Source: Deltaproteobacteria bacterium | GTDB taxonomy: Bacteria > Desulfobacterota > Desulfomonilia > UBA1062 | Direction of reading: 5' to 3' | NCBI GenBank assembly: GCA_018436855.1 | Contig: JAHDKO010000097.1 | Span: 1-63,190, forward strand | Length of the DNA stretch: 63,190 nt | In this document: positions 60,169 to 63,190 of the stretch, piece after piece | How positions within the stretch are numbered: the stretch's first letter is position 1 | Layout: each line of letters opens with the position of its first letter | Program-made: the position numbers and the translations under genes | Notes under the pieces: generated by a model | What the model was told of the DNA's origin: nothing | What the model saw: the letters and a program-made list of their open reading frames with translations, nothing else | Database searches by the model: none

Positions 60169-61530
60169 TCACTGAATGTACATGTCTTTCTCGATCTTCG
60201 CCGGCAGGCTCTGCGCCTGTGCCGCAAGGTCGTCTTTTTCCAGGGCGGCCAGGGGGCTGATCTCGATCAGGCTCCGGCCTGAGACCTCCACCCCCAGATC
60301 CCTCAGCCAGCCCTTGTGGAGCTCGCTCTGCATTGCCCGGGAGGTCTCCAGGGAGTCTTCCCCGGTCCTGTTCTTTACCGGGGCGAACTCGCGCTCTCTG
60401 AGCACCTCGAGGGTAACCGACTTTTCCGCCATGGGAAGTGCATCGAAAATAAAGGTCTCAAACTTTATCCCCGGGACCTCCACGGGGTTTCCCTGCGAGT
60501 CGAGGGCGGGGATGCCCTTCTCTGCCTTATGGAAGGGAAGCCTCAGCCCCGAGCCGGTGAGCGACTCCACGAAATCGCGCCTGATCATGTGGATCGCGCC
60601 GTTTCCCGCCCAGTAGAGCATGTTCCCCTCATCGTCGACCGCATAGCGCATGTCGTCGCTCATGTCGCTGTATTCCACCACGCGGGTCTTCCCGTCGACC
60701 TCCGCGATGATGCCCACCTTTTCGCCGAAGTCGCGCTTTCTGACCACCTTGGACGACATCCGGGCGCCTTTGAGGTTGTGCAGGCCGATGAAGAGCGGAT
60801 CGCACATCGCCACCAAGGGGTTGTCGACCTGGAAGTAGAAGATCTCTTCGATGCCCTTTGCCCGCATGGTATCGAGGCAGCCGCTCTTCCTCAGGGCTGC
60901 GAGTGTCCCCCCGTGGCCGTCAGGGTTCATGAAGAGACCGCCGCCGCGGGAGAGGACGAGCCGTCCTTCTGGGGTGATGGAAGGCAGCATGCCCTGGACG
61001 AAGAAGAAGACCTCCTCCGGATCGAGCCCGAAAAAAGAGTGCCGGGCGAAGAAATCGCGCGTATCCGCGTCGTTGGCGCGCGAGGTCATGACGAACAGGG
61101 GCACGGCCCGTCCATACTTTTTCGACAGGGCGAGCACCTTCTCTGCATGGAGCTGGAACAGGCTCTTGCCGGATACCGGGGTCACCTGGACAACGCCCTT
61201 GGGTGCGTCGATGCCCAGCCGGGAGCCCTGGCCGCCCGCCACCACCAGGGCCGCCACACTGCCCTTTCTCAGCAGGTCTTCTCCGTGAGCGCGGTACCGG
61301 CCGGCCTCGGGGGACGCGGAAAACGAGGCCGGCACCACGGGCACCGGCTTCACCCGCACCAGGGCGGGCTCCTGGTAGAGATGCCTGCCTTCCATCAGCT
61401 CCTGAAAGAGAGAAACGTTTATTTCTTCAAGATCTTTCTCGATCTCGCTGCGTGAGACAAACCCGGCCCCGGACTCAAGAAGTTTTGCGATATGATCCTG
61501 ATCGAGTCGCCGCAATTTTTTTTCGAGCAT
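60169..61530 (-). CDS. UDP-sugar pyrophosphorylase (UDPGP family, UAP1-like)
   Basis: 453 residues. The nucleotide loop AALVVAGGQGSRLGIDAPKG is that of the eukaryotic-type UDPGP/UDP-GlcNAc pyrophosphorylases rather than bacterial GalU or GlmU. Later motifs include GGGLFMNPDGHGGTLAAL, FYFQVDNPLVAMCDP, EKVGIIAEVDGKTRVVEYSD and GIKFETFIFDALP. It makes a UDP-hexose or UDP-N-acetylhexosamine from UTP and sugar 1-phosphate; which sugar is not decidable here. AAGGAG precedes ATG 61530. Its start overlaps the end of rarA by 56 bases. Confidence 0.88.
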   Translation of the reverse strand: MLEKKLRRLDQDHIAKLLESGAGFVSRSEIEKDLEEINVSLFQELMEGRHLYQEPALVRVKPVPVVPASFSASPEAGRYRAHGEDLLRKGSVAALVVAGGQGSRLGIDAPKGVVQVTPVSGKSLFQLHAEKVLALSKKYGRAVPLFVMTSRANDADTRDFFARHSFFGLDPEEVFFFVQGMLPSITPEGRLVLSRGGGLFMNPDGHGGTLAALRKSGCLDTMRAKGIEEIFYFQVDNPLVAMCDPLFIGLHNLKGARMSSKVVRKRDFGEKVGIIAEVDGKTRVVEYSDMSDDMRYAVDDEGNMLYWAGNGAIHMIRRDFVESLTGSGLRLPFHKAEKGIPALDSQGNPVEVPGIKFETFIFDALPMAEKSVTLEVLREREFAPVKNRTGEDSLETSRAMQSELHKGWLRDLGVEVSGRSLIEISPLAALEKDDLAAQAQSLPAKIEKDMYIQ

Positions 61531-62767
61531 TCATGATCTCCTTTACACGTTTCTCGAAGCCGGTATCGCGGGGGACATAGAGCCTCACCTCGTCGATCCC
61601 GTCGGGGAAGTAGTTCAGCAGCAGGGCCCCGTGCGGGTCGTCGTGGGCATAGATATATCCCTTTCCATACCCCAGCTCGCGCATGAGCCTGGTGGGCGCG
61701 TTGCGCAGAAAGAGGGGCACATCGGGCGTACCGGTCTTCCTGATCAGCTCGCGGGTCCGTTTCTCGGCCAGGTAGACAGCGTTGCTCTTGGGTGCGCACG
61801 CGAGGTACACCGCGGCCTGGTAGAGTGCGAGCTCTCCCTCGGGAGAGCCCAGGGTGGTGAACGCATCCTTGGCGCTGATCACCATGCGCAGGGCATTGGG
61901 CTCGGCCATGCCGATGTCTTCCGACGCGATGCGGATCATCCTGCGCAGGACGAACAGCCGGTCTTCGCCGGCCTCGAGCATCCTCCCCAGCCAGTAGACG
62001 CTGGCGTTGATGTCGCTTGCGCGTACGCTCTTGTGAAACGCCGAGATGAGGTCGTAGTGGTTCTCGCCGGTTTTGTCGTGGTAGAGGGGCCTGTCGAGCA
62101 GGGCCTTGAGGTCATCGATCTCCACCCGCTCCTTGTCGATGGTGCTCAGGGCGAGCTCCAGGAGGTTGAGCGCGGCGCGGGCATCGCCGTCAGCGGCGCG
62201 GGACAGGGCCTTGACGGCATCGGGAGATATGGTTTTCCCCAGCGAGGTCAGGTCCTGATCGAGCTCCGTGGCCCGCTTGAGGATCTTCTCGACGTCCGAA
62301 GGATTCAGGGCCTTGAACGCGACCACCTGCAGCCGGGAGAGGAGCGGTGAGGTAATGGAGAACGAGGGGTTTTCGGTGGTGGCCCCGATCAGGACGATAT
62401 CGCCCCGCTCGACAAATGGCAGCAGGGCATCCTGTTGGACCCGGTTGAACCGGTGCACCTCGTCGATGAAGACCACCGGCGGCTCCGGGGCGCTCTGCGC
62501 GTGCTTGGTCACCCGTCTGATATCCTGGATGCCGCTGGTGACCGCGCTTATGGCGAAGAACGAGTCCTTGCAGAGCAGCTCGATGATGTGCGCGGCGCTG
62601 CTCTTGCCCGAACCCGGCGGCCCCCAGAGCATGACGGAGCGGCGGTTGCCGGCTATGAAGCTTTCAATGAACCTCTTTGCGTCGTCCTGTCCCATGAGCT
62701 CATCGATGCTGTCGGGACGGATCCGGTACGCAAGGGGAGGGGCATGCTTTTCCATACGGTTTTCCAT
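61475..62767 (-). CDS. rarA: Replication-associated recombination protein A
   Basis: 430 residues from ATG 62767. AAA+ domain with Walker A LWGPPGSGKSSAA, Walker B VVFIDEVHRFN, sensor ATTENPSF, and the C-terminal clamp-loader-like region (DINASVYWLGRMLEAGED, ending with GKGYIYAHDDPHGALLLNYFPDG). It acts at stalled replication forks. ATG 62767 is preferred because the promoter predicts transcription from that A; ATG 62776 and 62755 are alternatives. The 3' end overlaps the pyrophosphorylase gene. Confidence 0.95.
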   Translation of the reverse strand: MENRMEKHAPPLAYRIRPDSIDELMGQDDAKRFIESFIAGNRRSVMLWGPPGSGKSSAAHIIELLCKDSFFAISAVTSGIQDIRRVTKHAQSAPEPPVVFIDEVHRFNRVQQDALLPFVERGDIVLIGATTENPSFSITSPLLSRLQVVAFKALNPSDVEKILKRATELDQDLTSLGKTISPDAVKALSRAADGDARAALNLLELALSTIDKERVEIDDLKALLDRPLYHDKTGENHYDLISAFHKSVRASDINASVYWLGRMLEAGEDRLFVLRRMIRIASEDIGMAEPNALRMVISAKDAFTTLGSPEGELALYQAAVYLACAPKSNAVYLAEKRTRELIRKTGTPDVPLFLRNAPTRLMRELGYGKGYIYAHDDPHGALLLNYFPDGIDEVRLYVPRDTGFEKRVKEIMNARKKIAATRSGSYRKTS

Positions 62768-62773
62768 ACGGAT

Positions 62774-62782
62774 CATATACCA
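62774..62782 (-). promoter_or_regulatory. Extended -10 promoter giving leaderless rarA
   Basis: On the minus strand TGGTATATG: -10 TATATG (62774-62779) with TG extension. Seven bases on is the A of ATG 62767. No ribosome-binding site lies upstream of any rarA start. Confidence 0.5.
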
Positions 62783-63093
62783 CAAAATCCAGGGGATAAA
62801 AATTTGAATAAATCTGAAAGCAGGGGGTTAAGTAAACCCGGGTCGTGACGATAGAAATAAATAGGTTCTTCAAGATTCATTCCCCGTAGAACCTCCTCAT
62901 ATGTTCGCAGGTCAAAAAGGCCTGCTTTTTTTTTGCCGTTTTCATCGTCCCTGCCGGCAACCTCCGCATCCTGCCCGAAGAACAGCCTCGCGGGCATCCA
63001 TTTTCAGCGGGGAAAATTCGACACCATTCCTCCATGTCAATACAAATATACAAATTTATTTAAAGTTTGCCGTGCAGCTCAGGAAATCTCTCC
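62783..63093. other. AT-rich intergenic region
   Basis: Gap between rarA and the initiator tRNA promoter. It is more AT-rich than its surroundings, notably 63030-63070. A minus-strand frame at 62773-62997 has no ribosome site and overlaps the rarA promoter, and is not accepted as a gene. Nothing else was recognised. Confidence 0.4.
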
Positions 63094-63121
63094 TTGACAA
63101 ACCCTTTTGATGCATTATAGA
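63094..63121 (+). promoter_or_regulatory. Sigma-70 promoter of initiator tRNA
   Basis: TTGACA (63094-63099), a 16-base spacer and TATAGA (63116-63121), about 20 bases before the tRNA 5' end. A strong stable-RNA-type promoter. Confidence 0.75.
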
Positions 63122-63140
63122 AGACTCTAAAATCAAATGA

Positions 63141-63190
<50 letters not shown>

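Noticed and set aside
58323..60260. Plus-strand open frame of 645 codons opposite the second kinase
   Set aside because: The opposite strand has intact dCache, PAS, HisKA and HATPase signatures; this frame has none.
62773..62997. Minus-strand 74-codon frame upstream of rarA
   Set aside because: No ribosome-binding site, crosses the rarA promoter and start, and no recognisable family. The stretch FDLRTYEEVLRGMN looks protein-like, so it is only weakly rejected.

Overview
The window reads as a chromosomal segment of a GC-rich, anaerobic, Gram-negative bacterium, most likely a member of the Desulfobacterota (the former Deltaproteobacteria; Syntrophia or Syntrophorhabdia-like). That assignment is inference. 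It rests on lipoproteins, LolA, an MCE protein and other outer-envelope genes, on an oxygen-defence set typical of anaerobes (flavodiiron protein, rubredoxin, rubrerythrin, ferritin-like protein), on a YdiF-type CoA-transferase of the kind used by fatty-acid-oxidising anaerobes, and on several sigma-54 activators. There is no rRNA operon, insertion sequence, prophage, integrase or CRISPR array. Gene density is high and the content is mostly housekeeping, with islands of poorly characterised envelope and signalling genes.

Region by region: 1-5355 (+) is an alpha-glucan/trehalose-type cluster (GT4 glycosyltransferase cut by the window edge, DUF5752-like protein, TreT-like GT4 enzyme, amylo-alpha-1,6-glucosidase). 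5469-10958 (-) is a four-gene set of exported proteins: two paralogous lipoproteins, a TPR protein and a secreted protein. 11360-15431 holds an ion channel, an FAD oxidoreductase, a CsaB-type pyruvyltransferase and a small monooxygenase. 15526-20677 (-) holds the CoA-transferase and then the rplM-rpsI-argC-MEMO run. 21015-25635 has a lone receiver protein, a nucleotidyltransferase, a DUF2804 protein and an unusual HDOD signalling protein. 25704-30592 (+) is ispG-proS-spoT. 30609-31842 (-) has a lipoprotein, rpmB and tRNA-Leu(GAG). 32144-35600 (+) is the oxygen-defence cluster. 36194-42287 (-) runs def-fmt-rpe-TPR lipoprotein-mlaD-repeat protein. 42483-44112 (-) is a sirtuin followed by an AroE-like gene. 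44362-51612 (-) is a compact six-gene operon: plsC, a zinc-ribbon acyltransferase, rnj, uppP, ftsK and lolA. 51735-60140 has an orphan flagellar-rod-like gene and two convergent two-component modules. 60169-63190 has a UDP-sugar pyrophosphorylase, rarA and the start of an initiator tRNA gene.

Three themes stand out. First, two unrelated-looking modules facing each other both have the order histidine kinase - exported coiled-coil protein - NtrC-type sigma-54 response regulator, each stitched together by overlaps; one has the gene order of GlrK-QseG-GlrR. Second, an HDOD protein carries a histidine-kinase dimerisation region with an intact H box but no ATPase domain, and ends in three copies of a GFEDY(L/M) peptide spaced 29-30 residues apart; this is the most novel-looking item here. 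Third, several genes without a Shine-Dalgarno sequence have a promoter whose predicted transcription start falls on or within a few bases of the start codon (plsC, rarA, def, the nucleotidyltransferase, cobB, ispG, the HDOD gene), which suggests leaderless mRNAs. All functional calls come from reading the sequence; no database search was run.
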